Below are positions 16,401 through 26,030 of a DNA stretch of 64,000 nt, piece after piece; positions within the stretch are counted from its first letter, which is position 1, and each line of letters starts with the position of its first letter. The translations under genes and the position numbers were made by a program. Source of the DNA: Pusillimonas sp044464525. GTDB taxonomy: Bacteria; Pseudomonadota; Gammaproteobacteria; Burkholderiales; Burkholderiaceae_B. The notes beneath the pieces are model-generated. The model worked only from the letters and a program-made list of their open reading frames with translations, was not told where the DNA came from and made no database searches. The stretch covers positions 62,001 to 126,000 of the forward strand of contig NZ_JBIQLE010000002.1 of the NCBI RefSeq assembly GCF_044464525.1, written 5' to 3'.

Positions 16401-17768
16401 TCAGCCTACCTGGAAATGCGCTTCGGGATGGCGCACGCGGCTGGCGCCCCGTGTGCTTAGACTGTAGATCAAGGTCAGGGGGCCCAATCTGCCAACGAAC
16501 ATCAGTACGATCAGCAGCACGTGGCTTGGCATGGAAAGGGTCGGAGTCAGGTCGCGTGTCGCCCCGGTTGTGCTCAAGGCGGACACGACTTCGAACAGCA
16601 CATCGAGAAAACGCGCATCCTCGATGGCGCACATCACGAAGGTGGCAATGAACGCCAGCGCGCCGGTGACCAATAGCAGGGCAAGCGATTTTTGCACCAC
16701 ATCGGGCGAGACCGTGCGCCGTAGCAACACAATCTCTCGGCGCCCGCGTATGTATGACCACGCCGCCGCCAGCAGGACCACGAAAGTACCCACCTTGATA
16801 CCACTGGCGGTGCTGAGCGAGCCCCCACCGATGAACATCAGCAGCATGAGAATCAAAGTGGTCTCGTCGCGCAGATAAACCAGGTCGAGGCTGTGGAAGC
16901 CCGCCGTGCGCGAGGCCACGCTCTGCAGCCAGGCGGTAAGCGCCTGTGCGTGCAGGGGCAAACTTCCAAGCGTGTCCGGGTTATTGGATTCCATCAGCCA
17001 AATCAGAAGAAAGCCAAACACATTGAGCAGCAGCGTGGCGATTAAAATGACGCGGGTATAGGAGGTGAGCAGGCCCCATTTACGCTTGCGTCTGACGTCG
17101 TTCAGCACCGAAAAGCCGATTCCCCCCATGATAATCAAGGCTGTCGTGGTCAAAACGGTAATGGGATCGCCCAGATGGCGGCTCATGTCGGTGGCCGGCA
17201 ATGCCATGCCGCCGTTGTTGAACGCCATGACGGTATGAAAGACAGCTTCTACCAGTGCAGGGAAAAACCCGGAAACCGGCACCCACCAAGCCGTCAGGAT
17301 GAGAATTCCCATTAACTCGATGGCCGCGCTGAGCTTGAAGACGGCAAAAGCGGTCGCCCGAATTTTGGACACACTCGTCTGGTCGAAGGCTTCAAGCGCC
17401 ACGGCCTGATATTGCAAGGCCACCTTCTTGCCCAGCGACATGGCGGTCACCACGGCCAGGGTGACAAAGCCAAGCCCGCCTATCTGCACCAGGCCAGCCA
17501 CCACAGTGTAGCCAAAGGGGCGTAAATGAATGTCCGGCCCCAATATGCTCATGCCGGTTACCGTCACTGCCGATGTCGCGGTAAACAGCGCGGTAAAGAA
17601 GCCCAAGGGCTTGTCTGCCGCGAAAGGCAGGCAGAGCAGGCCTGCGCCGAGCAGGATCAGTACGATGAAACCGCCGGCCAGCACCATGGGCGGGCTGGCG
17701 CTGAATACGCCGCGACGGCGAATCCGCTTGAAGGACTCCACCCCAGACCAAAGCTTGAGAAGACGCAT
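16401..17768 (-). CDS. ktrB: TrkH/KtrB-family potassium uptake channel subunit
   Basis: A 455-residue polytopic membrane protein of the Trk/Ktr/HKT superfamily. The four pore-loop glycines of the K+ filter are visible in order: AVTVTGM, MAFNNGG, SRTAGFHS and LSTTGATR. It works with the cytoplasmic RCK protein encoded 15 bases upstream, so the pair is a KtrAB-type potassium importer. The N-terminal segment is basic and cytoplasmic. Naming ktrB rather than trkH rests on the short single-RCK partner. Confidence 0.88.
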   Translation of the reverse strand: MRLLKLWSGVESFKRIRRRGVFSASPPMVLAGGFIVLILLGAGLLCLPFAADKPLGFFTALFTATSAVTVTGMSILGPDIHLRPFGYTVVAGLVQIGGLGFVTLAVVTAMSLGKKVALQYQAVALEAFDQTSVSKIRATAFAVFKLSAAIELMGILILTAWWVPVSGFFPALVEAVFHTVMAFNNGGMALPATDMSRHLGDPITVLTTTALIIMGGIGFSVLNDVRRKRKWGLLTSYTRVILIATLLLNVFGFLLIWLMESNNPDTLGSLPLHAQALTAWLQSVASRTAGFHSLDLVYLRDETTLILMLLMFIGGGSLSTASGIKVGTFVVLLAAAWSYIRGRREIVLLRRTVSPDVVQKSLALLLVTGALAFIATFVMCAIEDARFLDVLFEVVSALSTTGATRDLTPTLSMPSHVLLIVLMFVGRLGPLTLIYSLSTRGASRVRHPEAHFQVG

Positions 17769-17783
17769 GCGAAGACCTTTGGC

Positions 17784-18437
17784 CTATGCGAGCTTGGGGG
17801 CTATGGCTTTGAGCGCATGCAACTGGCCCAGAAGAACCAGCACGTCGTTGCCATGAACCTCGAACTCCATTGTTGGATGCACCGTAAGGTCGGCACGCCT
17901 CTTGACCAGCAAGACATGAATGGGAGAGGGGGTGTTATGGAGCAGGCTGCTGATGCTCATGCCGTCGAGCTGTTCACTGACGTGGATTTCGACGATGAAT
18001 TCGCCATTGCCCAGCGAAATGTAGTCTTCCACCATGGGGTAGCTAAGCGCTTGGGCAATTCGTATGCCCATTTCTTCTTCGGGGTGGATGATGCGTTCGA
18101 CACCCAGCTTGCTCAGTATCAGATGGTGGGCGTGCGAGGACGCCTTGACCCAGATCGACTTGACGCCCAGGCTTTTGAGCTGGACCACGCAAAGCAGGCT
18201 GGTTTGTATATCGGTGCCCACGGCAACAAGGACCACGTCGTAGGTGTCGACCCCCAGTTCGTCCAGCGCTTGCTTGTCGGTGACGTCGGCAATGACGGCG
18301 CGGGTGAGGTCGTCGGCGTATTTGGCCACCAGTTTGTTGTCGGCGTCGACGCCCAATACCGAGTGCCCAAGCTTGATAAGCTCTTGTGAAGCGGCCGAGC
18401 CGAAGCGGCCCAGGCCCAATACGGCGAATTGCGCCAT
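17784..18437 (-). CDS. ktrA: KtrA-type RCK regulator of potassium uptake
   Basis: A 217-residue cytoplasmic protein with one RCK_N domain (GLGRFGSA, GVDADNKLVAKYADD, VAVGTDIQTSL) that binds nucleotide, and one RCK_C domain (about residues 130-215). E. coli TrkA has two copies of each, so this is the Ktr form. The ATG at 18437 gives the standard N-terminus MAQFAVLGLGRFG; a TTG five codons upstream lacks a ribosome site. It precedes ktrB by 15 bases in one operon and is divergent from the OYE gene. Confidence 0.9.
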   Translation of the reverse strand: MAQFAVLGLGRFGSAASQELIKLGHSVLGVDADNKLVAKYADDLTRAVIADVTDKQALDELGVDTYDVVLVAVGTDIQTSLLCVVQLKSLGVKSIWVKASSHAHHLILSKLGVERIIHPEEEMGIRIAQALSYPMVEDYISLGNGEFIVEIHVSEQLDGMSISSLLHNTPSPIHVLLVKRRADLTVHPTMEFEVHGNDVLVLLGQLHALKAIAPKLA

Positions 18438-18531
18438 GTTTTTGCTGCCCAAAATTAGATTGAACGAGTATATCCGGGCGATCTATGTTAATTTTATACG
18501 TACTAGGGTTTTCCTTAATATAACGTTGAAC

Positions 18532-19611
18532 ATGACCAGTCTTTTCGAGCCCGTTCGCCTGGGCGCAGTAGATTTGAAAAACCGCATCGTTATGGCGCCC
18601 CTGACGCGTACTCGAGCCGCGCCTGGGCGCATTCCCAACGAATTGATGCGTCAATACTACTGCCAACGCGCAAGCGCGGGCCTGATCCTGTCCGAAGCCA
18701 CGTCGATTTCGCCCCAGGGCGTGGGTTATCCGAACACCCCCGGCATCTGGTGCCATGCCCACGTCGAAGGCTGGAAGAAAATCGCCCAGGCTGTCCACGA
18801 CAAGGGCGGCAAGATATTTCTGCAACTTTGGCATGTGGGCCGTGTTTCCGACCCCGAGCACTTGAACGGCGAAATTCCCGTGGCTCCCAGTGCGATTCGT
18901 TGCGACGGACACGTCAGCCTGTTGCGCCCAAAGCGCGATTACGTCGTGCCGCGTGCTCTACAACCAGACGAAATCCGCAGCATTATTGCCGACTTTGCCC
19001 AGGCGGCCCGCAACGCCAAAGAAGCGGGGTTCGATGGGGTCGAGATACATGCAGCCAACGGCTATCTTATTGATCAGTTTTTGCATGACGGCTCGAACCA
19101 GCGCACTGACGAATACGGCGGTTCGATCTCCAACCGTGCAAGGTTCTTGCTTGAGGTCGTCGATGCCTGCGTGGGCATATGGTGTGCCGACAGGGTAGGG
19201 GTGCATTTGTCGCCACGCGGCGCTGCACACTCCATGAGCGACTCAAATCCCGAAGCCCTTTTCAGCCATGTGGCCGAGCAGCTTGGCCAACGCAAGCTTG
19301 CCTTTCTTTTTGTGCGTGAACCGACGGGTTCCGATCACCTGCTTAGCACGATAAAACGGCTATTTGGCGGCTCGGTCATTGCTAATGACGGACACGACCA
19401 ACACAGTGCGCAAACCGTGCTTGACGAGGGCCGGGCTGACGCTGTGGCGTTCGGCAGGGCCTTTATTGCCAACCCCGATCTGGTGCGTCGCCTGCGCGAA
19501 GACCAACCCCTCAATGCCTGGGACCCGTCCACATTCTATGGCGACGGGCCAAAAGGCTATACCGACTACCCCTGTCTTTCCGTCTGTACCCCGTCCGCAG
19601 TATCCGCCTAA
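18532..19611 (+). CDS. Old Yellow Enzyme-family NADH:flavin oxidoreductase
   Basis: A 359-residue FMN-dependent (beta/alpha)8 barrel ene-reductase. The ATG at 18532 gives the usual N-terminus TSLFEPVRLGAVDLKNRIVMAPL. Family features are the substrate-binding pair in EIHAANGYLIDQFL, YGGSISNRARFLLEV, and the phosphate-binding VAFGRAFIANPDLVRRL. Such enzymes reduce activated C=C bonds in enones, maleimides or nitro compounds (NemA-like); the real substrate is unknown. The longer reading frame upstream runs antisense through ktrA and is not part of the gene. No cognate TetR regulator is adjacent. Confidence 0.9.
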   Translation: MTSLFEPVRLGAVDLKNRIVMAPLTRTRAAPGRIPNELMRQYYCQRASAGLILSEATSISPQGVGYPNTPGIWCHAHVEGWKKIAQAVHDKGGKIFLQLWHVGRVSDPEHLNGEIPVAPSAIRCDGHVSLLRPKRDYVVPRALQPDEIRSIIADFAQAARNAKEAGFDGVEIHAANGYLIDQFLHDGSNQRTDEYGGSISNRARFLLEVVDACVGIWCADRVGVHLSPRGAAHSMSDSNPEALFSHVAEQLGQRKLAFLFVREPTGSDHLLSTIKRLFGGSVIANDGHDQHSAQTVLDEGRADAVAFGRAFIANPDLVRRLREDQPLNAWDPSTFYGDGPKGYTDYPCLSVCTPSAVSA

Positions 19612-19752
19612 AACGTAGCGCGGCCCTTGAAACACGCTGAATAAGGCGCATTTCAATAGCTGGACCGCCAGACGGCTCGAGCGGGAGGTTCTTGGCGCGC
19701 TAACGGCTCGCAGCGTATCATTAAACCTGATTACATTCAGGCGGAGAAACTC

Positions 19753-20148
19753 ATGAGAGCATGGACTGTGGTGCTGGCAACAAGCTTGCTTGCCGGATGC
19801 GCGTTGGGCATAAAAGAGGACAGCTCGCCCAGCGTATCGTATACAGTGCCGCACAATTACCAGACCGTCTACATGCGGGCTGAAAATCAAGGCAGAGAGT
19901 GCCAGCGGGGCGAAAGCACCACCAAAGTGCGCAGCCAGATCGATCCGGCCATGCGTTCCGGGGTCGTGTCGGTGGTCGATCCCATCCTCGGCACCGAGGT
20001 TGCGCGCACCGCTCTCAAGGCGATCGACGCCAAACACACCGAAGTAGTGCAAACGGTCTCGGGCCGGGGCTCCTGGAACCAGGATGCACTCAACGCCATG
20101 GAACAATCGATTCGCATGGACGCTTCTGTCTGCCACGTCTACAAATAA
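19753..20148 (+). CDS. Small lipoprotein of unknown function
   Basis: A 131-residue protein with GGAGA before its ATG. The N-terminus is a lipoprotein signal peptide with lipobox LLAGC (Cys16), so the mature protein should be membrane-anchored. After an acidic stretch it contains YTVPHNYQTVYMRAENQGREC, three cysteines in the mature part (two likely able to pair) and no domain I recognise. It stands alone between the OYE gene and the thioesterase. I assign no function. Confidence 0.75.
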   Translation: MRAWTVVLATSLLAGCALGIKEDSSPSVSYTVPHNYQTVYMRAENQGRECQRGESTTKVRSQIDPAMRSGVVSVVDPILGTEVARTALKAIDAKHTEVVQTVSGRGSWNQDALNAMEQSIRMDASVCHVYK

Positions 20149-20235
20149 TCAATCAGACGGTGCGCCCTGAGCGCGCATGAATTGCTGCGCCGCCGGTGTC
20201 TTTGAATGCTGGCACTCTGCCTGGCGCAGCACGGT

Positions 20236-20673
20236 TCAGTCAGACCCGGGCTTGTTTCGCACAATCTTGAATGTAGCGCTTGCGGTGGCGAGCAGCTTGC
20301 CTTCTTCGTCGCGGGCCTGGCCTTCGCAAAAAGCCAACGAGCCGCCAATGCGCAGGCAGCGCGCTTCGAAAATTACTGTGCCTCGGGCGGGCGCCATGAA
20401 ATGAGTAGTCATGTCGATGGTCGCCATGCCCGTATTGGCTTCGTGGGCGCGGGCAGCCGCGCTCAGGGTGAAATCAAGTGCACTCATCAGTGCTCCGCCA
20501 TGCACGTCGCCCCGGCTGTTGACCAAGTCGGGGCGGTGGGGCATGCGGGTGCGGGCAAGCTCGGTGGACAGATGCTCGGGAACCAAGCCGATGGAGGCCA
20601 TGAATGGGATGTCGAGCCCGAAGTAATCGGGCTGGCCGCCGGGCGTCTGGTCTTGGGTTGTTGGGCGGCTCAT
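20236..20673 (-). CDS. PaaI-type hotdog thioesterase
   Basis: A 145-residue single hotdog-fold protein. NSRGDVHGGALMSALDF carries the HGG(A) motif and the Asn and Asp typical of PaaI-like acyl-CoA thioesterases, followed by TIDMTTHFMAPARG and FEARCLRIGGSLAFCEG. It probably hydrolyses acyl- or aryl-acyl-CoA in the cytoplasm. Its start overlaps the stop of the YqeY gene by four bases, so the two are coupled, though no functional link is known to me. Confidence 0.88.
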   Translation of the reverse strand: MSRPTTQDQTPGGQPDYFGLDIPFMASIGLVPEHLSTELARTRMPHRPDLVNSRGDVHGGALMSALDFTLSAAARAHEANTGMATIDMTTHFMAPARGTVIFEARCLRIGGSLAFCEGQARDEEGKLLATASATFKIVRNKPGSD

Positions 20674-21131
20674 GGGTTGAGGCGCGCCTTGACCTTGGCG
20701 GACACAGCGGACATGTCGGCTTTGCCCGCCAGCGCGGCCTTGAGCAGGCCCATGACCTTGCCCATGGCGGCCGGGCCGCTGGCGCCTTCGGCTGTAACTT
20801 GGGCGACAGCCTGCTCGATGGCGGCGTCGACCTGTTCGGTGCTGGCCTGCTCGGGCAAGAACTCTTGCAATACCAGCAGTTCGGCTTTTTCTTGTTCGGC
20901 GGTTTCGCTGCGGCCGGCCTGCTCGAAAGCGGCGATGGATTCGCGTCGCTGCTTGATTTGCCTTTCGACAATAGCGGTAATTTCGGCGTCGTCGAGCTCG
21001 CGCCGATCGTCGACCTCTTTTTGCTTGATGGCGGCTTGCAAGAAGCGCAAGGTGGTCAGTCGGGCGCTTTGTTTGGCGCGCATGGCCGCTTTGACTTCAT
21101 CGCTTAGCTGGGTCTTGAGCGTATTGCTCAT
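20670..21131 (-). CDS. GatB/YqeY-domain protein
   Basis: A 153-residue protein matching the YqeY family along its whole length, with LRFLQAAIKQKEVDDRREL, EQAGRSETAEQEKAELLVLQEFLPEQ (shown only in part here: EKAELLVLQEFLPEQ) and the C-terminal MGKVMGLLKAALAGKAD helix. The domain is shared with the GatB tRNA-binding tail, so binding tRNA or a tRNA-like structure is assumed. In many proteobacteria yqeY follows rpsU; here it does not. It is coupled to the thioesterase gene downstream. Confidence 0.88.
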   Translation of the reverse strand: MSNTLKTQLSDEVKAAMRAKQSARLTTLRFLQAAIKQKEVDDRRELDDAEITAIVERQIKQRRESIAAFEQAGRSETAEQEKAELLVLQEFLPEQASTEQVDAAIEQAVAQVTAEGASGPAAMGKVMGLLKAALAGKADMSAVSAKVKARLNP

Positions 21132-21349
21132 GGTGGTTCCTGGTGTGGTCGAAGGCGCTTGCGCGCCGCATTGAACGAATGCTGCAAGCCGCGTGTTGCA
21201 TGGAGCAATGTGCGGACAGTGATTGAGTCATTTTAACGCAGAGCCGGCGAGGCATTGCCAACCGGCAAGGACAGCTTCAAATGAATGGGGCGATCTTGCC
21301 AAACATTGCGGTTTCGGCGGTAGTACCGTGGTTTCGATAAATTACTGTC
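21132..21349. other. Gap between dnaE2 and the YqeY gene
   Basis: 218 bases with no coding sequence I can support. It lies upstream of the YqeY gene and downstream of dnaE2, both on the minus strand, so it should hold the YqeY promoter. No clear hairpin terminator for dnaE2 is seen. Confidence 0.4.
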
Positions 21350-24300
21350 TTAATGAAAGTTTCGGCTGTGAACGGGCAAGGCGCCCAGCAGATGGCTCAG
21401 GTCGATGAGTCGGCCGGCCATTAAATGGCAGACGCCCTCGTGCCGTTGCCAGACACCGTGAACCCCCATCAGGCGCGATTGCAGCAAGGGCGCGCGCTGG
21501 CGCTCGGCCACTTGCGGTCGAACGATGACATTGACGATGCCGGTTTCGTCTTCGAGGCTGACAAAAATAACACCTTTGGCCGTTTGCGGACGCTGGCGCA
21601 TGGTGACCAGCCCGCAGGCCCTGGCCAGGCGGCCGTCGGCATGACGAGCAAGCTGCTGCGCGCTGGCAAAGGGTTGAAGTTCGGGTTGCTTGCGCAGCAG
21701 GGCAAGCGGATGGCTTCGCAACGACAAGCGTAGCGCGCTGTAATCGGCCAAAACCTCGCTGCCTTCGGATGCGGGCTCAAGAAAAGGCGCTTCGTCCTCG
21801 TGGATGGGGGCTTCGCGCAGCAGGCCCTTCAAGGGCGGGCTGGCGGCCTGCCAGCGTGCCTGACGTCTATGGCCGCTAAGCGTCAGCAAGGCATCGGCGC
21901 CCGCCAAGCGTTCGAGATCGGCGCGTTCAAGCCCTGCGCGCAGGGCCAGATCATGCAGATCGCAAAAGGAACGTTGCTTGCGTGCGGCCTCGATGCGCAG
22001 GCCGGCCTCTTTGGAAAAACCCTTGATCTGGTTGAAGCCAAGCCGCACGGCCGGACGCGGCGCCTTTTTGGGCGGGTTCGTGTCTTCGTGTGGATGTTCA
22101 TTATCAGGCAAGTTATCGATAGCCAATGGGGCCAGACTGGTTTCCCAAAAGCTGGACACGACATCCACCGGCAAGACCTTGACCCCATGCCGCCGAGCAT
22201 CCTGCACCAGTTGGCTGGGCGAATAAAAGCCCATGGGCTGGGAATTGAGCAGGCCGGCCAGAAAGATTTCGGGTTCGTGGCATTTGAACCAGGCGCTGAA
22301 ATAGGCCAGTTTGGCGAAGCTGGCCGAGTGGCTTTCGGGAAACCCGTATTCGCCAAAGCCTTCGAGCTGCCTGAAGATGGCTTCGGCGTAATCTTGTTTG
22401 TAGCCGTTTTTCTTCATGCCGCTGATCAGCTTGGCTTGAAAAGGCCCGATGCCGCCCTTGCGCCGCCAGGCCGCCATCGAGCGGCGCAGTTCGTCGGCCT
22501 CGCCGGGCGTGAAGCCGCCGGCGGTAATGGCGATTTGCATGGCTTGCTCCTGGAAGATGGGCACGCCCAGGGTGCGTTTGAGTATTTTTTCAATGTCAGG
22601 GTGCGGATAGGTGTATTTTTCTCCGTTGCGTCGGCGCAGATAAGGATGCACCATGCCGCCTTGTATTGGCCCCGGCCGCACGATGGCGACCTGTACGACC
22701 AAATCGTAGAATTCTTTGGGTTTCAGGCGCGGCAACATGCTCATTTGCGCGCGCGACTCGATCTGGAAAACGCCTATGGTGTCGGCTTGACGGATCATCT
22801 CGAAAGTGGGCTCGTCGTGGCCTTTAAGGTCGTGAAGGGTAAAGCGCCGTCCACGCCGCCGAGAGAACAAGCTCAGCATGCGATTCAAGGCCGACAGCAT
22901 GCCCAAGGCCAATACGTCTACTTTCATGATGCCCAGTGCATCCAGGTCGTCTTTGTCCCATTGGACGACACTGCGTTCAGGCATGGCGGCATTCTCGATG
23001 GGCGCCAGGCGAGCCAGGTTCTTGTCGGCCAGCACGAAGCCGCCGGGATGTTGCGAGAGATGGCGGGGAAAGCCGCGCAGGGTTTGAGCCAGCTCGGCCC
23101 ACTGCCGGGCCAGGCGCGAACCCGGGTCCAGGCCCTGTTCGGTCATTTTCTGGATGAGCTCGCTTTTGTTGTCCCAGTGGCTGCATGATTTAGCCACTTT
23201 GTCGACCAGGTCGGGCTCCACGCCCAGCGCCTTGCCGGTATCGCGCAATACGCTGCGGGTACGATAAGTGATGACCACGGCGGCCAGTGCGGCCCGCTTG
23301 CGTCCATATTGCCGGTAAATGTACTGGATGACTTCTTCGCGCCGCTGGTGCTCGAAATCAACGTCGATGTCGGGTGGCTCGTTGCGTTCGATGCTGATGA
23401 AGCGAGCGAACAGGCTATTGCCGTTTTCAGGGTCGACCTCGGTGATGCGCAGGCAATAGCAAACCGCCGAATTGGCGGCCGAACCCCGACCCTGGCAAAG
23501 AATGTTCCGGCTGCGCGCAAAACGCACAATATCGTAGACCGTAAGGAAATAGGCCTCATAGTGCAACGTGGCGATGATGCCCAGCTCGGTCTCGAGCTGG
23601 GCCTGGACTTTTGCCGGCACGCCCCGGGGATAACGCTCGCGCGCGCCGGCAAAGGTTTCCTGGCGCAGGTATTGTTCAGCACTCATGCCCTTAGGGACGG
23701 CTTCGCGCGGATACTGATATTTGATTTCATCCAGGCTGAAGCGGCAAAGCCGGCCAATGGCCAGGGTTTCCTGCAAGGCGGCCTGGGGGTAAAGCTGGGA
23801 CAAACGCAGGCGGCTGCGTAAATGAGGCTCGGCGTTTGAAGCCAGCGCATAGCCGCATTGGGCTATAGGGGCGCCCAGGCGGATGGCTGTAAGCGTGTCG
23901 TGCAGGGGCTGCCGCGAGCGAACGTGCATATGAACATCGCCTGTGGCCACGACGCGCAGGTTCTGTTCTTGCGCAGCTTCATGCAAGATGCCGGCATGCC
24001 GGGCATCATCGTCGTGATGATGCAAAGAAAGACCCAGCCAGAGGCTTTGCCCAAAGACATGGCGCAGGGTATGCAATTGCTTGCGCAGCGTGCCGGGTTC
24101 CATGCAATAGGCAGGCTTGAAGATGATGACGCAGCCGGGCAGGCCGCGCAGATGCTCCAGGTTCTGGGGCGGGTTCAGGATGTCTTGCAGGCTTAACGCA
24201 TATTGCCCTTTTGCAGCCTGACGCGTGCGCGCCAGGGTGATGAGCTCGGCCAGGTTTGCATAACCTTCGGCGTCACGCACCAGGGCAATGATGTGAAGCT

Positions 24301-24544
24301 CGTCGGGCGTGTTGGCATCCAGCCGGAAACGGCTGCCGATAATAAGTTGAATCTGGTGTTCGAGCATTTCGACGTGTGCCCGCACCACGCCTGCCAGCGA
24401 ACATTCGTCGGCCAGCGCTATGGCGCTGTAGCCAAGCTTGGCGGCCTGCCGTACCAGTTCGTGAGGATGCGAGGCGCCGCTTAGAAAGCTGAAATTGGAA
24501 ATGCAGTCGAGTTCGGCATAACCGGGCAGGTGGTCTGCTTGCAT
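21350..24544 (-). CDS. dnaE2: DnaE2 (ImuC), error-prone DNA polymerase III alpha subunit
   Basis: A 1064-residue C-family polymerase, about 100 residues shorter than replicative DnaE, as usual for DnaE2. The N-terminal PHP domain begins YAELDCISNFSFLSGASHP. The polymerase active site contains PPDIDVDFEH near residue 390, whose Asp residues bind Mg2+, preceded by CQGRGSAANSAVCYCL. The C-terminus has helix-hairpin-helix and OB-fold (GVIFVSLEDETGIVNVIV) segments. With ImuA and ImuB it performs translesion synthesis and damage-induced mutagenesis. It starts 4 bases after imuB. Confidence 0.95.
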   Translation of the reverse strand: MQADHLPGYAELDCISNFSFLSGASHPHELVRQAAKLGYSAIALADECSLAGVVRAHVEMLEHQIQLIIGSRFRLDANTPDELHIIALVRDAEGYANLAELITLARTRQAAKGQYALSLQDILNPPQNLEHLRGLPGCVIIFKPAYCMEPGTLRKQLHTLRHVFGQSLWLGLSLHHHDDDARHAGILHEAAQEQNLRVVATGDVHMHVRSRQPLHDTLTAIRLGAPIAQCGYALASNAEPHLRSRLRLSQLYPQAALQETLAIGRLCRFSLDEIKYQYPREAVPKGMSAEQYLRQETFAGARERYPRGVPAKVQAQLETELGIIATLHYEAYFLTVYDIVRFARSRNILCQGRGSAANSAVCYCLRITEVDPENGNSLFARFISIERNEPPDIDVDFEHQRREEVIQYIYRQYGRKRAALAAVVITYRTRSVLRDTGKALGVEPDLVDKVAKSCSHWDNKSELIQKMTEQGLDPGSRLARQWAELAQTLRGFPRHLSQHPGGFVLADKNLARLAPIENAAMPERSVVQWDKDDLDALGIMKVDVLALGMLSALNRMLSLFSRRRGRRFTLHDLKGHDEPTFEMIRQADTIGVFQIESRAQMSMLPRLKPKEFYDLVVQVAIVRPGPIQGGMVHPYLRRRNGEKYTYPHPDIEKILKRTLGVPIFQEQAMQIAITAGGFTPGEADELRRSMAAWRRKGGIGPFQAKLISGMKKNGYKQDYAEAIFRQLEGFGEYGFPESHSASFAKLAYFSAWFKCHEPEIFLAGLLNSQPMGFYSPSQLVQDARRHGVKVLPVDVVSSFWETSLAPLAIDNLPDNEHPHEDTNPPKKAPRPAVRLGFNQIKGFSKEAGLRIEAARKQRSFCDLHDLALRAGLERADLERLAGADALLTLSGHRRQARWQAASPPLKGLLREAPIHEDEAPFLEPASEGSEVLADYSALRLSLRSHPLALLRKQPELQPFASAQQLARHADGRLARACGLVTMRQRPQTAKGVIFVSLEDETGIVNVIVRPQVAERQRAPLLQSRLMGVHGVWQRHEGVCHLMAGRLIDLSHLLGALPVHSRNFH

Positions 24545-24548
24545 GGGA

Positions 24549-26030
24549 CTACCCGAACAAACCGTGCAAAAACCAGCCGGAGCTTACGGAAGCACGTTGG
24601 CGATAGACCCAGTAGCGCGCGTACTGGGCGTCTTGGGCGATGAAGTAATCGCGTTGCTGATGCCCCTGGTCGCTCCACCAGCCGCTTTCGATGCGTTCGG
24701 GGCCTTGAATCAGGCGCAGTCGGCGGCCCTGATAGATAGGGCTGTCTTGCCGGATGTCCAGGGCCAGAGGAGGATCAAGAAGCCAAAAAGGACGGGCCTG
24801 GCCTTGCGCCGGGCTTACTGGGTTAAAGGCTTGCCGGCGCTTAGCGCCTACAGCCGGCGCCCAAAGATTGGCGACTTCGGGCAAATGACTGGCAAGGGGC
24901 TGCGGTTGCAAGACGCGGTCTTCGCCCAGCCGGGCTCGTAGAAGATCAAGCAGACGGCTTTCTTGACGGGCCCATTGAGCGGGCTCTGGAAACAAACCCG
25001 GGTTATGAGGCGTGCGCTCTTGGGTTTTCTCAACAAGCAGTTCAACGGCGATGACATGACCGGACAGTATCAGGCGGTTGAATTGTTCAGCAAGGGAAGG
25101 CAGGAAGTCGTCCGGGCGCCATCCAGCCTGTGACAAGGAAAGCTCCAGTCGGGTGGGCGGCCGGGCATGGCGGCCTTTTTCGTGATGCAGTAAAAAGACC
25201 AGGCAAGCCGTGGCGTGATGGCCGGCCTGAAGCCAGCCGCAAAGCTGCTCGACCAGTATGTGGGCCACGCCCAATACGGCGTGGACATGCTCCAGACGCT
25301 GCTCGGTATCGTAGCGGCGTTGAAAGGTTTCGGGCGGCGATGCCCAGTTATAGAGCGGCGTGTCCAGCCCGTAGGCCGCATCGATGGCTTGCATGGCCTC
25401 GGGCCCGGTACGTTGCTGTAGGCCTTTGCGAGGCAAACGGCGCAACTGCCCCAGGGTGAAGCATCCCAGGCCGTTCATCCAGTCGAGCCAGGGCGACAAT
25501 GCGGGCAAGCAGCCTGGGGACAAGGCATCGAGCCGCCGCGCCAAAGTGGTTAATTTAAGGACGCGTCGTTGCGGGCTTTGAGCTTGCAGAGCCAGCGCCC
25601 AAGCCCCTTGGGCGCTGGGCGCCATGGCCAGCCGGGTATTGAGCCCGAGGCCCTGCAGGGCGCGCCGAGCCTTGTGCCATAAAGCGCGGGGGCCGCCAAA
25701 TAGATCGAGGCTGGCGCTGACATCCATGGCCAGCGAGTGCGGATCAAGAACGGTGATGTCGGGGGTGTACTGCAACAGGCAAAGCAGGGCCTGGCGCAAC
25801 CCTTCAGCCTCGGCCTGGAGATCGCGCCGACGCAGTACAGCCTGTGGCGCGCGAGCCTGTGCAGTGCCGCGGCGCATGCCGGGCAAAACGCCTGCTTCGC
25901 GGGCGGCCGGCGTCAGGGCGCAGACCTGATCGTGATCCAGAACGGCCGCAGCGAGCTTTTTAGTGTTCCATTGAGGAAAAGCGGCGTCGAGGCTGTGAAA
26001 GGGCAGATAAAGACTGATCCAAAGAGACAT
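24549..26030 (-). CDS. imuB: ImuB, Y-family polymerase-like mutagenesis protein
   Basis: A 493-residue protein beginning MSLWISLYLPFHSLDAAFPQ. The palm region resembles Y-family polymerases (TVLDPHSLAMDVSASLDLFGG), but the catalytic acidic set is incomplete, as known for ImuB, which acts as an adaptor linking DnaE2, ImuA and the beta clamp. The C-terminal WWSDQGHQQRDYFIAQDAQ is a typical ImuB ending. The ATG at 26030 is chosen as the natural N-terminus; it lies 71 bases inside the 3' end of imuA, in another frame. Confidence 0.93.
   Translation of the reverse strand: MSLWISLYLPFHSLDAAFPQWNTKKLAAAVLDHDQVCALTPAAREAGVLPGMRRGTAQARAPQAVLRRRDLQAEAEGLRQALLCLLQYTPDITVLDPHSLAMDVSASLDLFGGPRALWHKARRALQGLGLNTRLAMAPSAQGAWALALQAQSPQRRVLKLTTLARRLDALSPGCLPALSPWLDWMNGLGCFTLGQLRRLPRKGLQQRTGPEAMQAIDAAYGLDTPLYNWASPPETFQRRYDTEQRLEHVHAVLGVAHILVEQLCGWLQAGHHATACLVFLLHHEKGRHARPPTRLELSLSQAGWRPDDFLPSLAEQFNRLILSGHVIAVELLVEKTQERTPHNPGLFPEPAQWARQESRLLDLLRARLGEDRVLQPQPLASHLPEVANLWAPAVGAKRRQAFNPVSPAQGQARPFWLLDPPLALDIRQDSPIYQGRRLRLIQGPERIESGWWSDQGHQQRDYFIAQDAQYARYWVYRQRASVSSGWFLHGLFG

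Noticed and set aside
21800..23188. 462-codon frame opposite dnaE2
   Set aside because: It is an antisense shadow of the polymerase, with low-complexity Gln/His/Gly composition.
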